A stretch of 9,134 nt of DNA from an uncultured Clostridium sp. (GCA_900541315.1 UQJF01000121.1:1-9134), one strand, 5' to 3'. Positions 1 to 6,929 are shown, counted from the first letter of the stretch. Numbers and translations are program-made. The notes: generated from the sequence alone by a model not told the origin.

Positions 1-49
1 TCGGCGGCGGAGCAAAATGGACAAAATTGCCGTGAATGCGTTTATACAT
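1..49 (-). CDS. possible start of a gene downstream of trpA (partial, unidentified)
   Basis: An ATG at 47-49 on the minus strand opens a frame that stays open to the window edge. It gives 16 codons beginning MYKRIHGNFVHFAPPP. A weak AAAGGG-like ribosome binding site lies about 7 bases upstream. There is no recognisable terminator hairpin between the trpA stop at 90 and this ATG, so it could be co-transcribed with trpBA. Sixteen codons are too few to name a family, and the frame may be open by chance. Confidence 0.25.
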   Translation of the reverse strand, partial: MYKRIHGNFVHFAPPP

Positions 50-89
50 GGAGGAACCCTTTCGGACCCTATTGAACTAAATCACAATA

Positions 90-866
90 TTAAGCTTCCA
101 TTACAGCCTGTTTCATTTCCCTTACATATTCCGCTACATACGGAACACTGTCTTTTCCATATTTGGCGATCCGCTTTACAACGGCGCTTCCTACAATCGC
201 TCCGTCTGACAGGCCAGCCATCTTTTTTGCCTGCTCTGGTTCAGAAATACCAAAGCCTACAGCGCAGGGAACATCAGTCACTGCACGGATCTGCTCTACT
301 AAAGCCCCGATATCTGTCTTGATCTCGCTTCTTACACCAGTAACGCCTAAAGAAGATACTACATAGATAAATCCTGAAGCCTCTTTTGCTACCATTGCAA
401 TTCTGTGATCAGAAGTAGGTGCGATCATAGAGATCAGATCCAGACCATATTTCCTGCAGATAGGTTCAAATTCTTCTTTTTCCTCATATGGCACATCCGG
501 AAGGATCAGACCATTTATGCCGATCTGGGCTGCCTTTGAAATAAAACGTTCAGAACCATAAGAAAAAACTACATTTGCATAGGTCATAAATACCAGCGGG
601 ATCTTTACCGTCTTTCTGATGCGGACAACCATGTCAAAAATCTTATCAGTGGTAGTTCCTGCAGACAATGCCCTTACATTTGCTTCCTGGATAACAGGTC
701 CTTCTGCTGTTGGGTCAGAAAACGGGATTCCCAGCTCGATCAGGTCTGCACCTGCCTCTGCCATAACGCATACCAGCTTTTCAGTCGTCTCCAGATCCGG
801 ATCTCCACAGGTCAAAAACGGAATAAATGCCTTACCATCTTTAAATGCATCTCTTATCTTAGTCAT
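90..866 (-). CDS. trpA: tryptophan synthase alpha subunit
   Basis: TrpA cleaves indole-3-glycerol phosphate to indole and glyceraldehyde-3-phosphate. It passes the indole through a tunnel to TrpB in the cytoplasmic alpha2-beta2 complex, the last step of tryptophan synthesis. The 258-residue TIM-barrel product has the usual family length. Visible hallmarks are the FLTCGDPD strand (17-24), the ELGIPFSDP segment with catalytic Glu44, LPDVPYEE (122-129), the mobile loop GVTGVRSE (174-181), and the phosphate-binding GFGIS (204-208) and GSAVV (226-230). Family members normally carry a second catalytic Asp in SDPxADG (Asp60 in Salmonella); here that position is Glu55 (SDPTAEG). The chosen start is the ATG at 864-866. 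It has GAGGGGAG just upstream and overlaps the trpB stop by 8 bp (ATGACTAA), implying translational coupling. The frame continues upstream inside trpB, but that extension has no homology to TrpA. Confidence 0.97.
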   Translation of the reverse strand: MTKIRDAFKDGKAFIPFLTCGDPDLETTEKLVCVMAEAGADLIELGIPFSDPTAEGPVIQEANVRALSAGTTTDKIFDMVVRIRKTVKIPLVFMTYANVVFSYGSERFISKAAQIGINGLILPDVPYEEKEEFEPICRKYGLDLISMIAPTSDHRIAMVAKEASGFIYVVSSLGVTGVRSEIKTDIGALVEQIRAVTDVPCAVGFGISEPEQAKKMAGLSDGAIVGSAVVKRIAKYGKDSVPYVAEYVREMKQAVMEA

Positions 867-2049
867 AAATATTCTCCCCTCTGTAACGTGCGATCGCTGC
901 GCAGTCTTTATCTCCTCTTCCGGAAATGTTAATAACGATGATCTGGTCTTTTCCCATAGCCGGTGCCAGTTTTCTTGCATAGGCAACTGCATGGGCTGAT
1001 TCAATAGCAGGAATAATGCCTTCGGTCCTGGACAGGTATTCAAAAGCGTCTACTGCCTCATCATCCGTTACAGGTACATAGGTTGCACGGCCGGTATCAT
1101 GTAACATGGCATGTTCCGGTCCGATTCCCGGATAGTCAAGTCCTGCAGAAATAGAATATACTGGAGCGATCTGTCCGTATTCATCCTGGCAGAAATAAGA
1201 TTTCATACCATGGAAGATTCCTAAACGGCCTGTAGCAATGGTAGCTGCTGTTTCCGGTGTATCTGCACCGCGGCCTGCTGCCTCGCAGCCGATCAGCTTA
1301 ACAGATGGATCATTGATAAAGTTATAAAAAGCACCAATAGCATTGGAGCCGCCACCTACACAGGCGATCACTGCATCCGGAAGTTTTCCTTCTTTTTCCA
1401 TCAGCTGTTCCTTGATCTCCTTTGAGATCACTGCCTGAAAATCTCTTACGATCGTTGGGAACGGGTGTGGTCCCATAACAGAACCAAGGCAGTAATGGGT
1501 ATCGCTGATGCGGTTGGTCCACTCTCTAAAACAGGCAGAGCAGGCATCCTTTAATGTTCCGGTACCTGTAGTTACAGGAATCACGGTTGCCCCTAACAAT
1601 TTCATCCTGTATACGTTTAATGCCTGGCGCCTGGTATCTTCCTCGCCCATATAAACTACGCATTCCATTCCCATCAGCGCTGCTGCTGTAGCAGTTGCCA
1701 CACCATGCTGTCCTGCACCGGTCTCGGCAATAAGCCGGGTCTTCCCCATTTTCTTTGCTAATAGTGCCTGACCTAATACATTATTGATCTTATGAGCGCC
1801 AGTATGGTTTAAGTCCTCTCTCTTTAAGTAGATTTTGGCTCCGCCCAGGTCTTTTGTCAGCTTCTCCGCATAATACAGGCGGCTTGGACGGCCTGCATAC
1901 TCATTTAACAGCTCAGTCAGCTCCGCCTGGAACTGAGGATCATTTTTATAATGATTATACGCCTCTTCCAGCTCCATCACTGCGTTCATCAATGTTTCCG
2001 GAATATACTGACCTCCATGGATCCCGAAACGTCCTTTTTTATTTGACAT
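859..2049 (-). CDS. trpB: tryptophan synthase beta subunit
   Basis: TrpB is the PLP enzyme that condenses indole with L-serine to make L-tryptophan, working with TrpA. The 396-residue product is collinear with the Salmonella enzyme. HTGAHKINN (82-90) holds the PLP lysine Lys87, ETGAGQHG (109-116) starts with catalytic Glu109, GGGSN (232-236) binds the PLP phosphate, [11 protein letters not shown] holds Asp305, and SGRGDKD (376-382) contacts the pyridine nitrogen. It belongs to the ordinary TrpB1 type that pairs with TrpA. The start is the ATG at 2047-2049, with a strong AGAGGAGG 7 bases upstream. The frame is open for another 36 codons upstream, but that part is leader RNA after the T-box terminator. 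Expression should depend on the upstream tryptophan T-box. The other trp genes (EGDCF) are not adjacent, so trpBA form a separate transcription unit here. Confidence 0.98.
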   Translation of the reverse strand: MSNKKGRFGIHGGQYIPETLMNAVMELEEAYNHYKNDPQFQAELTELLNEYAGRPSRLYYAEKLTKDLGGAKIYLKREDLNHTGAHKINNVLGQALLAKKMGKTRLIAETGAGQHGVATATAAALMGMECVVYMGEEDTRRQALNVYRMKLLGATVIPVTTGTGTLKDACSACFREWTNRISDTHYCLGSVMGPHPFPTIVRDFQAVISKEIKEQLMEKEGKLPDAVIACVGGGSNAIGAFYNFINDPSVKLIGCEAAGRGADTPETAATIATGRLGIFHGMKSYFCQDEYGQIAPVYSISAGLDYPGIGPEHAMLHDTGRATYVPVTDDEAVDAFEYLSRTEGIIPAIESAHAVAYARKLAPAMGKDQIIVINISGRGDKDCAAIARYRGENIYD

Positions 2050-2056
2050 ATCTTTT

Positions 2057-2064
2057 CCTCCTCT
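2057..2064 (-). promoter_or_regulatory. ribosome binding site of trpB
   Basis: AGAGGAGG on the minus strand lies 7 bases before the ATG at 2047-2049. It fixes the trpB start and argues against the 36-codon upstream extension. Confidence 0.85.
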
Positions 2065-2157
2065 TGCCAACCTTAGTGTTTTTTCCTTCTTTTCCTTCAT
2101 CTGTTGTGACAGTTTCCAAAATTTCCTGTAAACATGTAACTTTAACTTTCCTGTCAC

Positions 2158-2196
2158 AAAAAAAGTCCCTGATGATACAAATATATCATCAGGGAC
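2158..2196 (-). terminator. T-box-controlled intrinsic terminator before trpB
   Basis: On the minus strand GTCCCTGATGATA (2184-2196) pairs perfectly with TATCATCAGGGAC (2165-2177) around a 6-nt loop, and seven T residues follow (2158-2164). This is the attenuator of the trpBA leader. Its 5' arm lies just after the T-box sequence, so pairing of the T-box with the GUCCCUG segment would form the competing antiterminator when uncharged tRNA-Trp is bound. Confidence 0.95.
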
Positions 2197-2332
2197 GGAA
2201 TAAACCGCGGTGCCACCTCTGTTTCACATAAGCTGTGCGCTCTGCGTAGTACAATCATACTACCGGCTGTTAACGTCAGCCCCACGTCGCAGAATACTCG
2301 AAGTCACCTTCTTTGACTGCGCCCTCAACGGT

Positions 2333-2335
2333 CCA
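2333..2335 (-). promoter_or_regulatory. T-box specifier codon UGG (Trp)
   Basis: The minus strand reads CAAATGGACCGTTGAG, which fits the usual T-box layout of A-rich bases, specifier triplet, ACC and a TTGAG-like helix strand. The triplet is UGG, matching the tRNA-Trp anticodon CCA and the trpBA genes below. Confidence 0.85.
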
Positions 2336-2438
2336 TTTGACAATCTGGGTTCTATCGGACTTCCACCAACGCCGACTCTCTGTGAGGCCATAACTGCCGT
2401 TATCTCCGTTTCAACGGTTTTCTAATGAAGTTGTCTGG

Positions 2439-2467
2439 AGTATAGCACTGTGACGTGGTGATGTCAA
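2439..2467 (-). promoter_or_regulatory. sigma-A type promoter of the trpBA unit
   Basis: On the minus strand TTGACA (2462-2467, perfect -35) is followed by a 17-nt spacer and TATACT (2439-2444, one base from consensus -10). Transcription should start near 2432, giving a leader of about 380 nt before trpB. A strong promoter combined with attenuation is typical of T-box operons. It begins only 22 bp after the stop codon of the upstream peptidase gene. Confidence 0.9.
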
Positions 2468-2488
2468 GAGGTGTTTTTCAGATTTTCT

Positions 2489-3838
2489 TTAGTCCTTTTC
2501 ATTAATTTCAGAAACTGCCTGCAATGCACACACTGTCAGTGCAATTCCATCCATATACTCTTTAATGGATAAATGTTCATTTGGCGCATGATTATCTGAA
2601 TCAGCATCACTCCATCGCACCTGAATAGCCGGTAGCTTTAAAACATTAGTCCACAAATAATCAGGGGCTGATGATGGTCTGCATGGGTAGATTACATATT
2701 CACCATAAATATCACGACAAATCTCTTCAACAGCCGGCAGATACGGCGTGTTCACATCTGTTTTTGAAGAAGGGATATAACCATCATTTTCAATTTTTAC
2801 ATTATCATATCCCATCATCTCAACGTGCCTCTTGATACATTGAAATACCTTCTCAGGATCCTGATCTGGTACTAAACGGCAATCGATCAATGCTTCCGCT
2901 TTTGCAGGAACTACTCCATTAGCTCCTGTTTTGATCCAGCAAATATTAAATGTAGGCTGTCCTAAAAGCCTTGGATAAAAGTCCTTGCCATAATTAGATG
3001 ACTTTGCCTCATAAATTGTATTCAAACTGTCCTCTGACTTCGGCAGTTTATCCATGATCTCAATTTCTTTTTCTGTAAAAGGTAATATTCCTTCCTCAAA
3101 ACCAGGTATCAGAATCTTATCTTTTGACTTGCACTTTCCCAATATCTCCACCAGCTGCCACGCAGCGGAAGGCAGTACCGGTGCATAACGGGCATGAACA
3201 TTCCTATTCATCGTTTCAACTGTAATATGAACAGACAAATCTCCCTTTGCTCCCAGCGCAATGATAGGCAATCCACTAGGATCCTTTGGACCATCGCTAA
3301 AAAACACCAGATCTGCTGCCAATTCCGTCCTGTGCTCTGCCAGAAATTCTTCCAATCCTCTACTGCCGCATTCCTCATCCCCTTCAAATACAAAAATAAC
3401 ATTTACGGGAACTTCCATTTTTTTTCTGACAAAGTATTCCAAAGCTTTTAAATGCGCCATTAAAGGTGATTTATTATCAGCACTTCCTCTTGCATAAACT
3501 TTTCCATCACGTACTGTAGGAACAAACGGATCTGAATGCCACAATTTTCGTTCTCCAGCCGGTTTCACATCGTAATGGGCATAGATCAGAACTGTCTTTT
3601 TTTCCGGATCATTGCCAAACCTCCCTACCAGGACCGGAGCGGGTTTTACAGAATATTTTGTCACTTGAATTCCAATTTCTTCCATTTTTTTCTGGATCCA
3701 GTCACAGCAAGTTTCAATTCCTTCCCCTGTTTCACTAACACTTATATGACGGATCAGTTCATACCAATCTTCCAAAACCTGATTCTCATAATATTTTAGA
3801 TATTCCTTAATATCTAATAAAAGTTTTTTGTTTTTCAT
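2489..3838 (-). CDS. M20 family metallopeptidase (dipeptidase/ArgE/DapE/CNDP-like)
   Basis: This is a zinc-dependent cytoplasmic exopeptidase or amidohydrolase. The exact substrate cannot be read from sequence, and small peptides are most likely. Its 449 residues are normal for the family. In this numbering HYDVKPAG supplies metal ligand His88 and Asp90, RGSADNKSP the bridging Asp121, and EGDEECGSRG catalytic Glu155 with metal Glu156. FFSDGP supplies Asp182, and SDNHAPNEH near the C-terminus holds the last ligand His417. The middle third is the dimerisation lid. No signal peptide is present. An ATG at 3842-3844 exists two codons upstream, but AAGAGG (3845-3850) directly abuts it and sits 6 bases before the ATG at 3836-3838, so I choose the latter. 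Its ribosome binding site lies just after the stop of the truncated M20 copy, suggesting a former two-gene operon. No terminator follows it. Confidence 0.95.
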   Translation of the reverse strand: MKNKKLLLDIKEYLKYYENQVLEDWYELIRHISVSETGEGIETCCDWIQKKMEEIGIQVTKYSVKPAPVLVGRFGNDPEKKTVLIYAHYDVKPAGERKLWHSDPFVPTVRDGKVYARGSADNKSPLMAHLKALEYFVRKKMEVPVNVIFVFEGDEECGSRGLEEFLAEHRTELAADLVFFSDGPKDPSGLPIIALGAKGDLSVHITVETMNRNVHARYAPVLPSAAWQLVEILGKCKSKDKILIPGFEEGILPFTEKEIEIMDKLPKSEDSLNTIYEAKSSNYGKDFYPRLLGQPTFNICWIKTGANGVVPAKAEALIDCRLVPDQDPEKVFQCIKRHVEMMGYDNVKIENDGYIPSSKTDVNTPYLPAVEEICRDIYGEYVIYPCRPSSAPDYLWTNVLKLPAIQVRWSDADSDNHAPNEHLSIKEYMDGIALTVCALQAVSEINEKD

Positions 3839-3844
3839 GTCCAT

Positions 3845-3850
3845 CCTCTT
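3845..3850 (-). promoter_or_regulatory. ribosome binding site of the intact M20 peptidase
   Basis: AAGAGG on the minus strand has 6 bases to the ATG at 3836-3838 and zero to the ATG at 3842-3844. This decides for the second ATG (MKNKK). Confidence 0.7.
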
Positions 3851-4141
3851 TTACATTTCACTGATTTCTTTTAAAACTGTAGCTGTAAGCTCAGTCCCTT
3901 TGATATAATTGGATAAAGTTAAATGTTCATTTGGTGCGTGATTATCAGAAGTAGCATCACACCAACGCACCTGGATCGTAGGAAGCCCCAGAATATTGGT
4001 CCACAAATAATCCGGTGCCGTTGATGGCCGATTAGGATATACCATGTACGGACCAAATACATTCTGGGTCGCTTTCTCCACCAGAAGCAGATACGGAGTA
4101 TCAACCGGTGTTTTGGCAGGCTGTTCCTGATCAGTTTTCAT
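3851..4141 (-). pseudogene. C-terminal remnant of a second M20 peptidase (5' end deleted)
   Basis: The 96-codon open frame matches the last part of the neighbouring intact M20 peptidase. Shared blocks include DTPYL/NTPYL, YPNRPS/YPCRPS, APDYLWTN, QVRW and SDNHAPNEHL, which contains the C-terminal metal-binding His. The HxD, bridging Asp and catalytic Glu motifs of the N-terminal domain are absent, so it cannot be an active M20 enzyme. About 350 residues are missing compared with its paralogue. Recognisable similarity runs out close to the ATG at 4139-4141, where the plus-strand transporter sequence begins. The frame has no stops, which suggests a recent loss. It ends a few bases before the ribosome binding site of the intact paralogue, consistent with an old tandem operon. 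The ATG may be fortuitous. Confidence 0.85.
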
Positions 4142-5376
4142 TTATTGCTAAAACCCCTGTAAATCCACTTTTAATTCCTAATTATATTATAGACGGTTTT
4201 TCCAGCAGTGCAAAGCTGATTTTTATGGTCATAATGTCTGGTGGTGCTTTTAACGTTCTGGTTGAAACCGGTGCACTTCAGGTACTAATCGCAAAAGTAG
4301 TTGCAAAATTCGGCAATAAGGAAGCTATTTTCATCCCACTTCTGCTCCTGGTTTTCGCTGCCATTGCTACTACACAGTCTGTAACTGTATTTATTGGATT
4401 TACTCCTGTTATCATTATGATGACAAGAGCTATGGGATTTGACTCCATTACTGGTGCTGCACTGCCACTTTTAGGTGGTGCCATTGGTTTTTCCACAGGT
4501 ACTTTAAATACCTCAACTACCATTGTTGCCCAGAAAATTGCAGAACTTCCACTTTACTCCGGTATTCAATACCGTTTCTTCTGCTTCTTCGTTTTCTGGA
4601 TTTTTACCAGTATTGCTCTGATCCGTTACGCACGTAAAGTCAAATCCAATCCTGCTTCAAGCCCTATGTACGAATTGGATAAACTGAGAAATGATGAAGA
4701 TGTTGATGCCTCTCACGACTCTTCTCTGACTCCACGTAAGCTTCTGGTTCTTTTAACTTTAATTGGTTCCCTTGTTGTTCTGGTATGGGGTTGTGTAACA
4801 CGAGGATGGGATCTTCCTGAAATATCTGTTGTCTTTATCTGGCTTGGTGTAATTTCAGGTGCTTTTGCTGGGTTTGGTCCAAGTACTATTGCTAAACATT
4901 TTGCAGCAGGATGTCAAAAACTCACTGTATCTGCTTTAATCCTTGGTCTTGCAAGAGCTACATCTGGTGTTTTATCTTCAGCCAATATTCTGGATACTCT
5001 GGTTTACGGATGTACCATTGTACTTAACGCATTTCCACCCGCACTGCGTGGCATGTGTATGTACTGGGTTAATTTTATCATCAATATATTGGTAACTTCC
5101 GGTTCCGGACAAGCTGCTGTAGTTATGCCAATTTTTACTCCCGTTGCAGATATGGTCGGAATTACTCGTCAAACTTCTATTCTGGCATTCAACTTTGGCA
5201 ATGGATTCTGCAATTACATTCTTCCTATGTCTACCGCATTAATGGGGAACTTAAGTGTTGCAAATATTCCTTACGATCGTTGGATGCGCTTTATGTGGAA
5301 AATCATGCTTCTCTGGTTGGCAGTAGGAAGTGCCCTGGTATTTATCGCTCAAATGATTCACTTAGGCCCCATGTAA
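4108..5376 (+). CDS. YfcC/DcuC-family membrane transporter, N-terminally truncated
   Basis: This is an integral membrane carrier of the YfcC/C4-dicarboxylate carrier-like (DcuC) family. Members are linked to uptake or exchange of organic acids, amino acids or peptides; the substrate is not visible here. Family-like stretches include MVIMSGGAFNVL, GFDSITGAALPLLGGAIGFSTGTLN and IRYARKVKSNP. Further on come NILVTSGSGQAAVVMPIFTP and AFNFGNGFCNYILP. About 12 hydrophobic segments lie between residues 36 and 416, with a polar loop near 178-210. Homologues are usually some 460-500 residues and begin with a first membrane helix and a periplasmic loop. Both are missing, and family-like sequence starts only near FIAKTPVNP (about 4141). 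The longest frame opens with GTG at 4108, inside antisense codons of the M20 remnant, with a chance GGAG 9 bases upstream. The gene is probably a pseudogene or poorly functional. The adjacent M20 genes suggest a former role in peptide use. Confidence 0.8.
   Translation: MFWQAVPDQFSFIAKTPVNPLLIPNYIIDGFSSSAKLIFMVIMSGGAFNVLVETGALQVLIAKVVAKFGNKEAIFIPLLLLVFAAIATTQSVTVFIGFTPVIIMMTRAMGFDSITGAALPLLGGAIGFSTGTLNTSTTIVAQKIAELPLYSGIQYRFFCFFVFWIFTSIALIRYARKVKSNPASSPMYELDKLRNDEDVDASHDSSLTPRKLLVLLTLIGSLVVLVWGCVTRGWDLPEISVVFIWLGVISGAFAGFGPSTIAKHFAAGCQKLTVSALILGLARATSGVLSSANILDTLVYGCTIVLNAFPPALRGMCMYWVNFIINILVTSGSGQAAVVMPIFTPVADMVGITRQTSILAFNFGNGFCNYILPMSTALMGNLSVANIPYDRWMRFMWKIMLLWLAVGSALVFIAQMIHLGPM
4186..4214 (-). 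promoter_or_regulatory. possible cryptic promoter reading toward the M20 genes
   Basis: On the minus strand TTTGCA (4209-4214) is separated by 17 nt from a perfect TATAAT (4186-4191). It lies inside the truncated transporter frame and could supply transcription to the M20 remnant and the intact M20 gene, whose native promoter appears deleted. The -35 matches only 4 of 6 positions and the region is AT-rich, so this could be chance. Confidence 0.3.
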
Positions 5377-5427
5377 CGGCACATATATCAAAAAACTTTT
5401 AATATTCATAATACGTTAGTAATGTCG

Positions 5428-5468
5428 AAAAAACGTCAAAGAGCCTTCCTTACTCTTTGACGTTTTTT
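5428..5468. terminator. bidirectional terminator between convergent genes
   Basis: AAAAAACGTCAAAGAG (5428-5443) and CTCTTTGACGTTTTTT (5453-5468) are perfect inverted repeats around a 9-nt loop. The hairpin core ends in a T run on both strands. It can stop the plus-strand transporter transcript (ending 5376) and the minus-strand secreted-protein transcript (ending 5482). Confidence 0.9.
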
Positions 5469-5481
5469 ACCAACTATCTGA

Positions 5482-6915
5482 CTACGCCTGTGGCTGTCTG
5501 ATACTGTCATAAACCTGTTGTACCTGGTTTTTCAGCTCATCGTAGTAATCAAAATGAATCAGGACCAGTTTGGAATCGATCTGGCGTACATACCAGTCAG
5601 AGTGATGGGCGGTTCCATCGCCAAAATCGTAGGAAGTCCTGCAATAGCGGAATTCATAGCCCCCCAGGTTCACTTTACCTGAAGCATCTACCTTATATCC
5701 ATCTGTTCCCCCGTGACCGACTACTGCATCCATAAAACGGTCCAGCTCCATGTCTGCATCTGTAAAATCCACTGTAATACGGTAACTTAATTCAGGATCA
5801 TTTACATCCACATGTTCGCCACCCACCAGGGCATAGGTCTGGGCACTGCCATTTCCGATCATAACAGTAGCTGCCTCCGGGAAGGAAAGTGTCATATCTG
5901 CCCAGTAATTCGTATAGGTATTTCCTTCCAGTTTTCCAAGGGAATAATCCAAAGCCGCTTTCTCACTTCCGGCGATCATATTTCCCTTACCATCAAAAGT
6001 ATACTGGGTCCCGTTAATGGTTCTGGTCACAGAAGTTATCATATGACCGCTTTCATCCACGTATTTCCAGCCACCGTTTTCCTGTACCCAGACGCTGCGC
6101 TCAATATTTCCATTTCCATCCAGATGATAGGTAAGCCCATTTTCATCCTGCTCCCAGCAGCCTGCTGCCATCTGGCCATCTGCTTTTTTATACTGCCAGT
6201 TCTCTCCGTTTTTGTACCAGCCTTCTACACCTGTATACGGCTTTAAAAGGCTTAGAAATGCAGCAGCCCTCTGCACCTGGTCTGAGGAATAGGTCTGGCA
6301 GAGTACATAGATCTGGTCTCCTGTATTCCGGATATAAAAATCATTGACCAGCATCTTTTCCATCTGGTTGATAAAAGTCTGTGCCTGCGCTTTCTGCTTT
6401 TCAGAGAGCCGTCCTAACTCCAGCTGCCTGCGCATGGAGTCCGCCATCATTTTTCCGTAATTTACTTTCAGATATTCATAATCTGCAGCCCCCAGTCTTA
6501 CAGTACCGCTTTCTGTATTTTCCGGGTCAAGACCGGATTCTGCTAATTCTGCTTTTAAGGCAGCAACACTGAAAGGCTGTCCGGAACCATCATCTGCCGG
6601 CATTACCAGTGCTGTGTTGATAATATAGCTTTTGTTCGCCTCATCTACCATTGATGCAGCAAAATCCACTTTACCACCATTTTCCACAAGACCTGCTACC
6701 AGTTCTCCTGAAAGTGCAGAAGAGGCACCGCTTCTGTCCACTTTATATTCTGATGGTACAGACAATTCAAAACTTCCAAAGCGGCTGGTAACATTCTGTC
6801 CATTAATATAGCTTAAGCCAAGCGGATCTGCAAAAGCTGCAAAAGCGCCTGCTGCCGCTAAGGACATGCCAAGAGCCAATGTGAGCAGACTTCTTGATAA
6901 AGTACGTTTTTTCAT
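5482..6915 (-). CDS. secreted protein with central choline-binding-like wall repeats, function unknown
   Basis: The product is 477 residues. It begins with a Sec signal peptide: KKR, a hydrophobic stretch to about residue 27, and a likely cut after AFA near residue 29. No lipobox Cys is seen. Three parts follow. An N-terminal globular region (about 40-228) begins with FGSFELSVPSEYK. A central block (about 232-316) has aromatic/Gly repeats of the choline-binding or cell-wall-binding type (GWYKNGENWQYKKADG, GWKYVDESGHMI, YTFDGKGNMIAG). A C-terminal globular region (about 325-475) contains MTLSFPEAA, LGGYEFRYC and a WYVRQIDSKLVLIHFDY strand pair. The halves share a loose pattern reminiscent of small PsbP/Mog1-like secreted domains, which is inference only. 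The start at 6913-6915 is preferred because AGGGAG (6924-6929) is 8 bases upstream; the ATG at 6919-6921 is only 2 away. It probably binds the cell surface. I do not recognise a specific gene. Confidence 0.85.
   Translation of the reverse strand: MKKRTLSRSLLTLALGMSLAAAGAFAAFADPLGLSYINGQNVTSRFGSFELSVPSEYKVDRSGASSALSGELVAGLVENGGKVDFAASMVDEANKSYIINTALVMPADDGSGQPFSVAALKAELAESGLDPENTESGTVRLGAADYEYLKVNYGKMMADSMRRQLELGRLSEKQKAQAQTFINQMEKMLVNDFYIRNTGDQIYVLCQTYSSDQVQRAAAFLSLLKPYTGVEGWYKNGENWQYKKADGQMAAGCWEQDENGLTYHLDGNGNIERSVWVQENGGWKYVDESGHMITSVTRTINGTQYTFDGKGNMIAGSEKAALDYSLGKLEGNTYTNYWADMTLSFPEAATVMIGNGSAQTYALVGGEHVDVNDPELSYRITVDFTDADMELDRFMDAVVGHGGTDGYKVDASGKVNLGGYEFRYCRTSYDFGDGTAHHSDWYVRQIDSKLVLIHFDYYDELKNQVQQVYDSIRQPQA
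5968..6222 (-). repeat. cell-wall/choline-binding-like amino acid repeats within the secreted protein
   Basis: Roughly four imperfect units of about 20 residues recur: GWYKNGENWQYKKADGQM, CWEQDENGLTYHLDGNGNI, VWVQENGGWKYVDESGHM and TINGTQYTFDGKGNM. Each has an aromatic pair and a D/E-G turn followed by a hydrophobic residue. This is the pattern of the PF01473-type wall-binding repeats. The number of units is low compared with typical choline-binding proteins. Confidence 0.8.
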
Positions 6916-6923
6916 GTGCATTT

Positions 6924-6929
6924 CTCCCT
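6924..6929 (-). promoter_or_regulatory. ribosome binding site of the secreted repeat protein
   Basis: AGGGAG on the minus strand is 8 bases before the ATG at 6913-6915 and 2 bases before the ATG at 6919-6921. It favours the MKKRTLS start. Confidence 0.65.

Larger units (their letters stand above)
2158..2432 (-). promoter_or_regulatory. tryptophan-specific T-box riboswitch (trpBA leader)
   Basis: This is a cis-acting leader RNA that senses the charging state of tRNA-Trp. The T-box sequence AGAGGTGGCACCGCGG is at 2205-2220, followed by the terminator at 2158-2196. Upstream parts match Stem I: AGAGAG (2376-2381), the distal-loop motif GGTGGAA (2361-2367), and the specifier context AAATGGACCGTTGAG. 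Here the codon after the AA run is TGG (2333-2335), the only Trp codon. A hairpin with stem GTAGTA/TACTAC (2246-2263) and a GGCTG-ACGTTAA-CAGCC hairpin just before it fit the stems between Stem I and the antiterminator. In the family, uncharged tRNA binds the specifier and the antiterminator bulge and lets transcription continue. The 5' end is set from the promoter, and the stem boundaries are approximate. The match of specifier codon and downstream genes makes the assignment strong. Confidence 0.95.

Noticed and set aside
50..89. Terminator after trpA
   Set aside because: GGGTCC and GGGTTCC around GAAA look hairpin-like but are not complementary, and no T run follows.
867..1043. 59-codon N-terminal extension of trpA overlapping trpB
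   Set aside because: It lies within the trpB coding sequence in another frame, has no TrpA homology, and the ATG at 866 has its own GAGGGGAG site.
2050..2157. 36-codon N-terminal extension of trpB starting at 2157
   Set aside because: It begins directly at the T-box terminator T run, has no ribosome binding site, and the ATG at 2049 gives a TrpB collinear with the Salmonella enzyme and a perfect SD.
3194..3799. Several plus-strand open frames opposite the M20 peptidase
   Set aside because: They are antisense to a conserved metallopeptidase, have no ribosome binding sites and show low-complexity shadow composition.
4108..5376. AbgT-type p-aminobenzoyl-glutamate transporter, suggested by the neighbouring M20 genes
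   Set aside because: The motifs GFDSITGAALPLLGGAIGF, IRYARKVKSNP and SGSGQAAVVMPI fit YfcC/DcuC much better than AbgT.
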